This document shows, in pieces, positions 12,601 to 23,200 of a DNA stretch of 64,000 nucleotides (position 1 is its first letter; every line of letters starts with the position of its first letter). Where the stretch lies: positions 4,602,001 to 4,666,000 of the forward strand of contig OY855906.1 of NCBI GenBank assembly GCA_963693305.1, written 5' to 3'. Origin of the DNA: Meandrina meandrites (lineage: Eukaryota; Cnidaria; Anthozoa; Scleractinia; Meandrinidae). Below the pieces are notes generated by a model that was not told where the DNA came from, did not search any database, and saw only the letters and a list, made by a program, of their open reading frames with translations. The translations under genes were made by a program, and so were the position numbers.

Positions 12601-15600
12601 ATCTAGTAGTTACATAGTACCCAGTTGAGCAAGAAGGTAAAACTTCAAGACACTAACTTCAAGAAAATTTGTTCCATTTAAAAGCCGGAAATGAACGCTT
12701 CATTGCAGGCTTGTTTCATACACTAATTTTTAGGTCAGGTCTGAAATACTGGTATAAAATTTCATAGAGTAAACTTGGTTTTTAAGACGCAAGCCACATA
12801 CTCCCAATTTTGTCAAGTATTGAATGCAAGTATTGTTATTAATGATTTGACTACTACATTCTTTGACACTTTCACGTTACTCCATATCTGACAGAATGAT
12901 GTGTGTTTTCATTGGTAAACTCTTATCAATGAGGGCACTTTGTGATGTGTACCATAAACAGTGTGCATCTCATAAACATTCAATCATGGACATTATCTAA
13001 TAAAAATAATTATCAAAAACTAATGAAAAATAACATGTAGCACAAATATGGCAACTTTAATCATTTCAAAATAATTGCCATCAAATTAGGTTTAATACAA
13101 GTACTTACATCAGTACTCTTTCCAGAATAAACTTTCATCACAGTTATGGTTTGAAACCTTTCTTTCATTCCCAGGTGGTTAGGCAATACCCCAAATGTAG
13201 CCTGCAGGTCAAAATTTTAAATTTTAATTACTTCAGGAGCCCAGCCTAAAAGTTGCCATGGTCGATCAAGGGGGAGGGGGTGGGGTAGTAGTAATAATAC
13301 CATTCATTCTTCATTCCATATTTGGGAGTCAGTCCCAGTCCTAAACACTTGAAAATAAATGGTTTTCGAAGTTGCTGAATTTTTCAAAGGCACATTAGGT
13401 ATTTGATACGCTAAAATTAACTCGATTGTGGAAAATTGTAGTATTTCCGTTTTGAAATGAAGCACTTATTGTTTTGAACGGGATATATCATTTTAAAACA
13501 TACGCAAGTGGAACAAAGTTACAAGGAAATGGAAGTCATTAGATGAGAATGGAAGATAGATGCTTAGGCGTCCATCCGGGCTCCTCGAACAAAAATTTAG
13601 TCACCCACACTCGTAACTTAGGTGCCCCAGGCTACCTGGCGCCCGTTAGGCAGCAGCCTTGAAAGTATTGCATGTAGTACACAACATATCGTCATGTAAC
13701 TTACCTAGCCAAGAATTTCACTGTCTACATGTTCAAGCTACCATTAGCTTCTATCCTTGTGCTTGCTATTGAGCTCTCAAGCATGAGGATAACCTAATGC
13801 AATTAATTCTGTAGACTTGTATATACTTTTCATTTGTCAACAGGCAAGAGAAGGCATGAGGGGATGCTTTTCGTTCGTTTATGGCATTGCTGTCCAAAGT
13901 GGTTTGCCATGACCCCAGGGGGGAGGGGGGGGGGAAGGACTCCCATATAAAATGGATGGGGATGCTCGTCGTCTCGCTTAGGGGTGTAAATTTCGGATTT
14001 TGGTCTCGCTTAGGGTGTTCTGGGCAAAATGTCATTATTTTTAGCTGTCATGGCGAAGAAATAACAAAACAGAAAGAATTTTGATTCGTTATATTTACTC
14101 TTTTAGGGGTCTGCATAACGTTCGGCCACACCCAGATTGGTCTCTTTTAGGGGTTAAATTCAGAATTTCCGACGAGCATCCCTGTCCCTTCCATATGGGA
14201 GTCCCCCCCGCGCTGGGGCCATGACTCCCCTCGGAAAACATCTTTTTGTAATAAATATTGTGCTGACACCTCACTCAAGGATCTGAATATCCCTTAGATG
14301 GATATTATGATTTCCATTGTCTCAGCATGTTGCTTGATTGCTGATTCGCTGTTGTTCAAGCTGCCTGGGTCATGTTCAGCTCAGATCACATTCGTCCAAT
14401 AAACATTATTAGTAAATAAAATACAGTTTCCAAGTAATTTCAAACAACATTACCAAACTCTTGGAGGTAACATTCTAAATATAAAGTGGGAATCAGCATA
14501 AAGGAAACATGATGCATGGTAAAGGTTGAAAAATTTGGGTTATTATTGAAATATGACTAAAAACAAACAGCTTACACTAAATTGTATAGGTGTTCCACAG
14601 AGTGTCCATTGTAAAGGTTGAATTACTGAAAGTAAAAGAAAAATAATTATCTACAAGAACATCGCTGCTGAGGTTTCCTACAATCCTAGAAAATGTTATA
14701 AATCACAGTCATAGCATTTATTAAATATGTACATGCATGTATAATTAGGCTTGCCGATGTAAATGTATTTAACATTGCTTGCTTTGAAGATCGCCATCTA
14801 AAACATGTCTTGTCGACTTATAATTAGCCAACTCTCTGACCATTCCTGTAAATAATGTCTGGGTCTAACTACATTACCAAACTAGAAATAGCCACTTTCA
14901 CTGTTAAGAACCTTGGTGATATTATAAGCCGTAAATCCTGCTGGTGATGCCCATGTTAATCTGGCAACCAAGTTAGTTCAGATCATTATTTTGGCAGCTA
15001 CAGTGTATTGAAATACTTGTGTCATTTCTCCGTGAATTGTACTCGACTGACAGTCCAATTATCCTCTGGCATTTCTTGAAGCTATGTCATCATTACCCAA
15101 TCATTTATTCCATACACCCCCTGTTTAAGCAAATCATGATTTCTTCTGACATGCAAACTATATACAGTGAATCCTGATAACTCAAATATTCAAGGGGAAT
15201 TGACGAGTTATTGGGTGCTTCAAGCTATAAGGGTAAAATTAGTAAGAAAATGACCTGGAGGGAAATAATAAAAAAGGTTCATGGGATTGATTTGACTGTA
15301 ATTACATATTAATAATTATGATATAAATATATAAATATATACTGTAAATACTATTATGCAGGGACTCCAAGGATCATCCTCTGTGGGTGTTGGCCTCTAG
15401 GCTAAAAACCTGTGGGAGTAATCATTTTGCTATTTCACTTGAGTCGCGCATTGAAGCGATTGAGCCCATGTACGGAGAGAATACATGTATTACAAGTTAT
15501 GTACAGTGCTGTGCACACCATACCATTGTTACAAAGTTTTTGATTGATTTTTGACAACTTGTTGACATCTTTTTCACAACTTTCTAATGGCTTTCGTTTG

Positions 15601-16426
15601 AACTAGCCAATAAAAGTGCAAGAGCTCCAACTCTCTCACTTCTTGCATTTTTATTGGCCAGTTAAAAGAGAAGCCATCACAAAGTTGTCAAAAATTAATC
15701 AAAAACTTTATCATGGCAATGGCATTGGCACGTAGCACTGTAATTATTTAACTAGTGAGATAATTCATTTGTTATCATTCAAACGTACATGGAGCCTGGA
15801 TCGTTTCTCCTGTATACAAAAGGTTTTCCTGATTATCATCATCTTCAAACACAACATTTAAACAAACAGCCACTTTTGCCGACATTGCAGAGATTCACCT
15901 TTGGAAGACCAGTGGCCTGGCCAAAATGCAAACTACAAAATAAGAAGGAAAAAGTAATGATAAAGATAACTAGAAGTAAATATAACTAAATGTACCAGGT
16001 TCAAAGGGAAACACATGAAAATCTAGATCTGCTTCATCACATACGGGGGTATTCAAAACACCAAACTTGCAACAACATTAACTCAAGATGTTACTGCATG
16101 GCTGGCTGATGGCAGCTTTTCCCACCCAGCCAAGCATGTACTGTAACTTTGATATTCTTTTCAGTTTTTATTAACAGGACATAACTTCTTGATACATGTA
16201 GTTTGCTCAGTGCAACTTGCGGATCTAAATTCAAATCAAAAAATCTGAAACTTGCCAGTCAGCAAACCAAAAGTTTTTCCTTTATTCAAAAGCTCCCTAT
16301 GGGCTGTTAATACTGTACAGAATGTTTAATGATAATACTAAAATTTGATGAATGCCTCAAGGACAATATTAATTTACATTGTTTCACCTGTAATACAATA
16401 TCAGACATAAGAGGAATTTCAATGTC
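6652..16426 (-). CDS. GLEBS-like / MORN-repeat / coiled-coil / RING-finger protein, 5' end missing
   Basis: Eleven exons join in phase: 16388-16426, 15899-15932, 14576-14625, 13109-13201, 11988-12040, 11424-11506, 10290-10814, 8995-9288, 8451-8556, 7739-7944, 6652-7172 (stop TGA). They total 2004 bases, 667 residues from the first exon found. Residues about 40-85 resemble the Nup98 GLEBS motif, which binds Rae1/Gle2 (ITVMK, then LRLEDYQ after an intron). The middle is low-complexity and contains VKKE, a SUMO consensus. MORN repeats lie at about 375-490 (YSGDWRKGKRHGKGEG, YEGQWQYDKMTGYGTLKF). A coiled coil precedes a C3HC4 RING at 614-652 (CQIC, CTH, CRTC, CPTC). The RING suggests an E3 ubiquitin ligase; recruitment to Rae1/Gle2 or the nuclear pore is inference. 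The first exon holds an ATG (residue 7) that might be the start. The two upstream exons (39 and 34 bases) are the least certain; exons from 10814 down are strong. Confidence 0.75.
7977..8350. mobile_element. TIR element with TA target duplication, in an intron
   Basis: Ends CCCTATTATAGGAAATTA (7977-7994) and its exact reverse complement (8333-8350), flanked on both sides by TA. Interior words such as AAATTAACGCG repeat. There is no coding frame. TA duplication and size fit a mariner-type non-autonomous element. It lies in the intron between the two MORN exons of the RING gene. Confidence 0.8.
8633..8789. mobile_element. Inverted-repeat element, copy 1 (GCAGG..GTTTCGCTCCCAACCGA ends)
   Basis: About 157 bases with near-perfect terminal inverted repeats (left GTTTCGCTCCCAACCGA, right its reverse complement). 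It is about 90% identical to 52455-52635, which carries an extra internal segment near its left end. Both have the same core around TATCTAGAATATTTCTCG. It is in an intron of the RING gene. Confidence 0.8.
9971..10014 (+). ncRNA. Hammerhead-ribozyme-like motif
   Basis: CTGATGA at 9974-9980 is followed by a short GGC/GCC helix and GAAAC (9998-10002). The flanks UCCC (before) and GGGA (after) can pair as stem I, as in a type I hammerhead with a minimal stem III. One extra A lies between CTGATGA and the helix, which departs from the classical core. It is compared in the findings with two related motifs at 61112-61148 and 62601-62638. It is in an intron of the RING gene, opposite to its transcription. 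Confidence 0.35.
11590..11856 (-). mobile_element. tRNA-derived SINE, family A, copy 1
   Basis: Read on the minus strand it opens with a tRNA-like head (GGGCTAATGGTTAGTGCG, then GGGTTTGAGCCC as B box). The body has GGACTAGCATTCCATCCAGG and a tail AAACTGGGATAAGCTCCGGC. Copies at 23525-23805 and 45405-45668 share the same order of blocks. It is intronic in the RING gene. Confidence 0.8.
12433..12579. repeat. Foldback palindrome
   Basis: Two arms of about 65 bases around 12501 are imperfect reverse complements (CGTGCATTGCTGAGTAATAT against ATATAACTCAACAATGCACTCG; TTTTTAAGAACACTCG against the mirrored TTCTTAAAAA). It can form a long hairpin. It lies between two exons of the RING gene. Confidence 0.7.
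13908..14222. mobile_element. TIR element, about 315 bases
   Basis: The left part (CATGACCCCAGGGGGGAG, then GGACTCCCATAT and GGGGATGCTCGTCG) is mirrored on the right (CGACGAGCATCCCTG, CCATATGGGAGTCC, CTGGGGCCATG). The arms are about 75 bases. The interior repeats GTCTCGCTTAGGG / CTCTTTTAGGGGT. It is non-coding and intronic in the RING gene. Confidence 0.75.
15503..15742. repeat. Long imperfect palindrome
   Basis: Arms of about 100 bases are reverse complements (CAAAGTTTTTGATTGATTTTTGACAACTT against AAGTTGTCAAAAATTAATCAAAAACTTT; GTGCTGTGCAC against GTAGCAC). A related half is present at 46275-46460, so this looks like a dispersed foldback family. Confidence 0.65.
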
Positions 16427-17769
16427 CTGTAGAAAGTAATAACTCAGTGTCCTGTGATTTGCTCACAATCACAGTGCAATTAAGTGCTCTAATAAAACAC
16501 AACTGTTTACAGTTCCTGAAAATAGCCATACAAGTGGAATTCTGATGGGGAAAGGAGGAACTCAAAGGGCAATAATATTTTAAGGAAGGTTTGCCAAGAA
16601 GATGGAATTTCCAGGGGATTGGCAGGTTCAAACAAAAAAAAAAACTTCTGCGATGGGTTAGGGATATTTTCTATGTTAACAGAATTTAAACCAATATTCA
16701 TATGTGGCCCGGTACAGTGTATGCAGTGTTCCAGATAAAACAATGAGTCAGTGATCAGGATCAAATTGCACCTGTCCAGGTCAATATAGATATAGGTCTC
16801 GCCAAATCATCAGGAGTCTGCTACTGATTTGTTGTATCAGGGAGCAGACCTTGTGCGTGTTCAACCTGACATCCTTCTCTGATCTTGAACACTGCTACGA
16901 CTTCCACATTTTTCACTCTGCAACTGTTACGTTTTTGCTGTGAGTTCTGATTGGCTCATTGCCGTTTATTTGTGTTTGTTATGATTGGCTAGATGGAATT
17001 ACTTTGCTTTTCAGAGTCGCAATTTAGAAAACTACTCCTTCACCTGACTAGGTATGGCAAGGTGGTGGCTCACCATAGATGCCACATTAATCTAGTTGTT
17101 AAGCTTGATGTTTGTGATAAAATTATATCTGCATCCACTGCATTTTAAAAGAAATTGAGTCCTATTTATACTGCCTACTCTCGTATTTGATCAGTTCATT
17201 AAAGGAACCTGTCCAGTACCTTTTCGTTCAAAGTCAATACCTCAAATTTGCTTGCCACGATTAATTGTAGTGGGATGAGGACTAGCTTTTAAGTAAATAA
17301 ATTGAAGAAACTGCTAATCACAATAAATAATTTCCATACCAATGAAATGATTATTGAAAATCGAAAGAATCGATAGCAGAAGTTTTTGTGATGTTTATCA
17401 ATATCAATCGATTAGTGTAATAATTAACAGTGTTGGATTTCTATCAACTTCTATCAAACATGTTGATAAAAATATTGTACAACGTTCCTTGCTATGTCCC
17501 CCATCTTAGATTTCAAAGCAGGAAAGGCCCTGAGAAGGAGTGTGCATATGCCTGGCATGTTGAATGATGTTTGAAACGTTTCCACATCATATTCCAATAC
17601 TTGCTTATTCTGGCTCTAGCCACTGTAACCAGTACAACAGGTTTCCTATCAAATTTTTTTTGTATATCTGTTTCATGCTATCTTGCAATGTTCATTGCTC
17701 CATAATTATGACACTTGGTTATATAGAGAATAATATATGGGCAAGCGGAGATATGAAATTTATCTTCCA

Positions 17770-17801
<32 letters not shown>

Positions 17802-18624
17802 GCTCACTCATGAGATTTAGAGATTGAACACAAGAAGATCAGTTTCATATCTCCAAGCTCCCATGTATTATTCTATTTATCAAAAGGTGAATATTCCAAA
17901 GGTCATACATATCAGGACACGTGTTTGATACGATATCAAAACACACGTTCTGATACGACATTTCTCAGTGGCCAAAATCCCTATAACACACTGTAGTTTA
18001 TATAATAAAAAAGGTTATCAAGACCAGTGGATGAGAACAGGCAGTCACAGCATCAAACAGTCAGTGGTTATTTTTTGTTTCATTTTGGATCTGCCTTTTC
18101 ATTCTGAGATGCGAATGAATTAGTTTCACAAATCAGTAATCCATCGAAATCCATACTCTAGAGCAACTTCAGAATAGCCAGCCACAATTGTGTGACATCA
18201 TTCCTCTGTTCCCACAGTCCTGTACTCCCATTGTCGCATAGTAATTTCAGTTGGAGTTTAACTATTGCTTTCACAATCATGCAGTCCCATTGTCAATTAG
18301 TTATTAAATAATGGTATTCAAAAGTTGCTCTGGCACTCCCTAAGCCGACAAATAATCAAGACTAGTGAAACTACTGCTCCCGCAGTCAAAACCAATAAAA
18401 CTTGGGTAGTAAAAGATGTACACGCGCTGTTTCACACTCCCTTTGAATGACTGAATAGCACCAATTTCATCGTTTATTTTTCGAATTAACACATAGTATT
18501 GCCCTAACCAACAAATAAAAGCTATGCGTAAGCAAACCGGACAAAATTATTGACTTCGGGAGCTGCAGGTTTATATCACACAGTTGTGACCACAGGACTG
18601 CGGGAGCAGTTATTTAATATATAT

Positions 18625-18656
<32 letters not shown>

Positions 18657-20211
18657 GGTGAAATTATTGTGGTTTCAGGACTGCAGGAGCAGCAGTTTAA
18701 TGTCGTGCAATTGTGGTGGCGTATTCTGCAGTTTAGCCAGTAATCTGATCCCAAATAGTGTAGTTATCAACATTTGACAAACTAATCGATTGATCAGTAT
18801 CAAATAATATCGATTAATCGATGTGGTTTTCGATGGTCGATTTGTAACGTCCCGATTTTATACAACGCTCCTTATTAAAACTGGATTTGAAAACCACCAG
18901 CCTCAAAGCCACCCAGATTTTTCTTGTACGATAATAAGGCAAATAAGATTAACACAGTCTTAACAAGAACCAAAAACAGGCGACGAGAACAGACTCTGAG
19001 AAGACAGATCAAACACGAGAATGCTTTAGCTCTCCACGCTAGCTGAGACAATCCTGACGTACACTGTTTTGACGCGAGCCTCACAGTTGAAGCACGACCA
19101 CGTACTTTTTCTGCACCTATGCTCATTACGATATAAAGCTTGAAAGCAAGGTAAAAAAAAACTGTGGAAAGGATAATTAAGTAAGCTAATCCAGAATATC
19201 CAAAAGACTGGCAAAAATTCAAACTCTCGCACCAAAGTGAAAGTAAACTTGCAACTAGCTGTTCCGGGATGGCGATAGACCCCGTCGCGATAGTTGGCCA
19301 ATACGCCTGCTGTACGTTCTCTAACAACACTTTAAACTTAATAATACAAAAAATATTCAACATACACACCTCTAAAAGTCTTCTGCAACTGTTAAAACTA
19401 ATGGTTTTCAGGTGAAATCCATCTCAAGTAAACATTTTATAAGTAGCTCCCAGTTCCGCGAAACTGCACACTACAACGCCCGAACGAGCTTATGGGATAG
19501 AGTTTCCCCGCCAACTTTCTGACCACGTGACAGCGCGGGAAAAAACAAAATTGTTCTTTTCTCCAAAATACTAGCAAACCGATTATTGAGTTAGCTGATT
19601 TTTAAAAGTCAATTTTCTCTCTGATTCATGTTTACCATTGTTTGGAATTTCACCGTTTATCGAGTTCAACTCCGACAGCTCTCCGCTTTTCATGTAATAT
19701 ATACCTTTCTTTGAAAAATGGAGACAAATGCACCGTTGTTTCATAACATCTCCGCCTACAAAGAATTACTGATTCCTATCACATCAGCCAGTCACCTTGT
19801 CTTGTGAAATTAAATAAATATATTTTCTTTTATAAAATTACGTTACCACTGCTAAGACTAGTGGCACTAAACACCTTTACAGTCCAAGCACTGTTCAAAT
19901 CCAAAGACATTTGTCTACTAGTACGCAAAATTAACTTTGTCCGTTCAGATTTACGTCTAAGAATTGTCAATTCAAATAAAAAGAAGCGGGCGGATGATGT
20001 ACCATGCGACAGACCTGCAGGTCCGTAAGACACAATGTATCTGGATGGTAAGGTGAATACGAATCAAACTCGTTTAAAACAAGAAAGACACAGACAAACG
20101 TCACATCCAAAGGCGAAATGAGGTTTGAAGGTTTTACGTTAAGATGAAAGAGCGACGCCGGGGATTCGATCACCAGCACGTTATGACAGTTTTTTAGTGA
20201 TTTTACACCAG
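16427..20211. other. Intergenic / unresolved 5' region of the RING gene
   Basis: No convincing exon on either strand. It includes the palindrome at 17729-17873, a G23 run at 18636-18658 and ATCGATTAATCGAT-rich sequence near 18785-18845. The promoter and first exon of the RING gene should lie here, but I cannot place them. The 3' UTR and polyadenylation site of SCAF4/8 must lie just below 20212. Confidence 0.5.
17729..17873. repeat. Palindromic element, copy 1
   Basis: Arms starting AATAATATATGGGC and ending CATGTATTATTCT fold around TCACTCGTTCGCTGCGCTCACTC. The family is the same as 36051-36195, which has the same core, the words GGAGATATGAAATTTATCTT and a GTTTATATAATAAAAA word downstream. 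It is probably a non-autonomous foldback element. Confidence 0.7.
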
Positions 20212-23200
20212 TCAGCTGGAGCTGACTTGCTCAATTTCACCATCGACTTTAATGTCAGCGTTCAGTAACTTAGAAGTCTCAACCGCACTGCTTTGTTCGC
20301 CGTCGCTGACAATATTCGCAACTTCATTATCCTTGGGAAAGTCTACACATTCAATATCCTTGGGAATGTTTACAGCTTCGATATCCGTGGGATTATTCAC
20401 AGCTTCGACATCGCCAGGATTGTTCGCAGCTTTGGAATCTGCGGGAATGTTCATAGCGTCGAAATCCCTGGGCATGTTCACGGTTTCGATATTCACAGCT
20501 TCGATATCCATCGGAATGTTGCCGTCTTCATTATCCATGGGAACGTGCGCAGGTTCAATATTATTTATGGGAACGCTGCCTTCTTCATTGTGCTGGGGAA
20601 TGTTCACAGTTTCAATATCCTTGGGATCGTTTCCATCTACAATTTCACCCTCTTCACTTGGTGCAAATTCGTTTTCAAAATTTTGAGGAACTGCGATTGC
20701 AACATTACCAGAAGGTTCCTTAATTTCAGCATTGTTCTCTTTAACCCCCAATTCGGTTGAGTCAGGTTTTTGCTCCAGTGGTCCAAACCTGCTCCGCCTA
20801 CGCGGGCCGTCCCTAGGGCCATCCCTTTCACCATTAAAGTCCCTGTTTGATCGGTATTCATCGCGTTCATGTCGCCTGTCATCTCGACGATCCCGGCCAC
20901 GGTCACGATCTCTGTCACGTTCACGATCCCAGCCGCGATCGCGATCGCGATCGCGATCACGAAAACGGTCATCCCGATCTCGATTTCGCGCTCGATCGTC
21001 GCGATCTCGACCACGATCATCACGGTCACGTCCACGCTCCCGACTTCGATCCTGAGATCGCTCACGATCTCGATCGTCTTGCTCTCTTCTTGGTCTGCGA
21101 CTTAAGTCTTGTTCGATGTCTGGGTTCTCGATGGAATTTTTCTCATCAACTATGTTCATCTCCCCTGACTGGTCTTCACCCTCCTTGTTCTGTTGCTCGT
21201 TCCAGTCTTCAACTGTCTCAGAATCCCGTGCTTCCTCAGGTGGTCTGGTCTCTGGCCATCCAGGAGGGGGGATACCATGCGGGGGTGGCCCTCTCATTGG
21301 ACCAGGGCCTGGTCCCCATGGGCCTGGGCCACGGGGACCAAAGTCAGGTCCACGCGGTGGCCCTCCAGAGGGCATGAGAGGAGGCACATCATGAGGGAAC
21401 CTTGGTCCTCCTGGGTGAAAAGGTGGCATTCTCATGTGGTGTGGAGGTCGCTGATGGAAGGGAGGAGGCCCGTGATGCATTGGTGGAAAATGGCCATCTG
21501 GGAATCGCCCAAGGTGATGACGAGGGAATGGACCGCCATCCTGAGCTCTGCCTGGGTGGTGTGGGGGAAACTGTCCACCTTCTTGAGGTCTGCCTGGATG
21601 ATGTGGCGGGAATTGACTTACTTCCTGCGGTCTGCCTAGTTGATGAGATGGGAACTGGCTGTCATCGCTCGCGTGATGTGGAGGAAATTGCCCACCATCT
21701 TCAGGTCTACCAGGATGATGCGGTGGAAACTTCCCATCTGGGGGAGGAAATTGTGCACTCTCTTGGGGTCTACCAGGGAACTGTGGTGGGAACTGACCGG
21801 CATCTTGAGGCAACCCAGGAGGAGGAAACCGGCTGTTTTCTGGTTGAAACTGCCCTCCTTCATGTGGTCTACCGAGATTCGGTGGCGGACCTGGTGGTCC
21901 CTTAGGAGCATTCACAGGTGGAGGACCTTGGGGATTAAATTGATGGAGAGGAGGACCTCCCATATTTGGGGGTGGTACTCCCGCCATATTTGGAGGTGGT
22001 GCTCCTGGGGGCACCATGTTGGGATGCAGAGGAGCTCCGGGAAATGGAGGCTGTATCATCATTGGTGGAGGAATCATGGGATGGTGTCCTGGGAATACAT
22101 GAGGTCCTGGTGGTGGTATGTGAGGAGGGGGCTGTCCTAGTGGGTTCACTGTGGGACCTTGCTCTGTGCCCTTTCCTTCACTGGCTGCTTGGGCAGCTGC
22201 CAGCTTCATAAGGTCTTCATGGCTCATGTTTCCAAGATCCTTGTCATCTTTGGTATTACTGGTATCTGTACTACCAGTCTCTGAACCTGCCAAGGCAAAA
22301 ACAGAAATTCAGATAACTAGCATAAACAAACTTCTCTTTACGTACCTTTGCATTTTTCATTTGTTTGCTTTTTTTTACATTTTTTTATTGTATGTCTTTT
22401 TTTTTTACCATTTTTTATTTTGCCTCAGAAGGAATTACAACAAGATACAATTTCCAAATTCCCCCCCCCCCAAAGGCCCCTAAGACTCGACCAGAAAAGT
22501 TCTATAGTCATAGAGCAGCTCTTTAGAGATGCATGCAGTGTTAGACAATCAAATCCTTCATCACTGTTCCCTACAGTGTATTAACTCCAGCTGCTAACAG
22601 TCTGGGCTTAGCACTGCACAACAATGTATTACTTAAAAAACTTGCCTCCAAGCAAGGTGTATTTGTTTTGCACTTCTTTTAAGTTCTATGCCTGCACAAA
22701 CATTGCTTGCTTTTGTTTGAACACCAATATGGTAGCTGTGAAAACCTCTTTAGTGTTGGGATAACATGCGATGTCCTGTGCTTAGATAATTGTGCATAAT
22801 CAACATGTTGGCCCTAAGCTTTCAGGACAAGGTATAACCATTACCTTCTTTAAGGCTGTTTTGATGTCCTGGTGGCAGAGTTTCAGGGTCAATCCAGCCC
22901 CCTTCACTAAGTGCCTGGAAGTCCACATTACTGCTGAGCTTGCTCCAGGGGATGAATGCCACTCCTTGCTCAGTATCAAAATACTCTTTGTACTCTCTTC
23001 CTTTCACTCCTTTTCCAGGTGCCCAGGCCAACTGAAAGCATCACATTAATTATTTAGCTACAAAATTGTGATTTACTGCAAAGGTAGTTACACGAACTGC
23101 TACTCAGCGCTTATACTTTGTCCAAGTCAGTTGTTTTGACTTTCCCTCAACTGCAACACACGCACTATGCCATTTTTATGAATGTGTTTGGTAGGTTTTA

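Noticed and set aside
16750..16815. Possible further 5' exon of the RING gene ending GACAG|gtgcaa
   Set aside because: Its phase does not match the exon at 16426 without a stop.
18875..19369. 164-codon minus-strand frame, considered as the first exon of the RING gene
   Set aside because: No donor joins it in phase to the 16426 exon, and composition is not convincing.
20252..22211. Several long plus-strand frames opposite the last SCAF4/8 exon (up to about 176 codons)
   Set aside because: They mirror Pro-, His- and Arg-Asp-rich coding sequence of the real gene and have no domain of their own.
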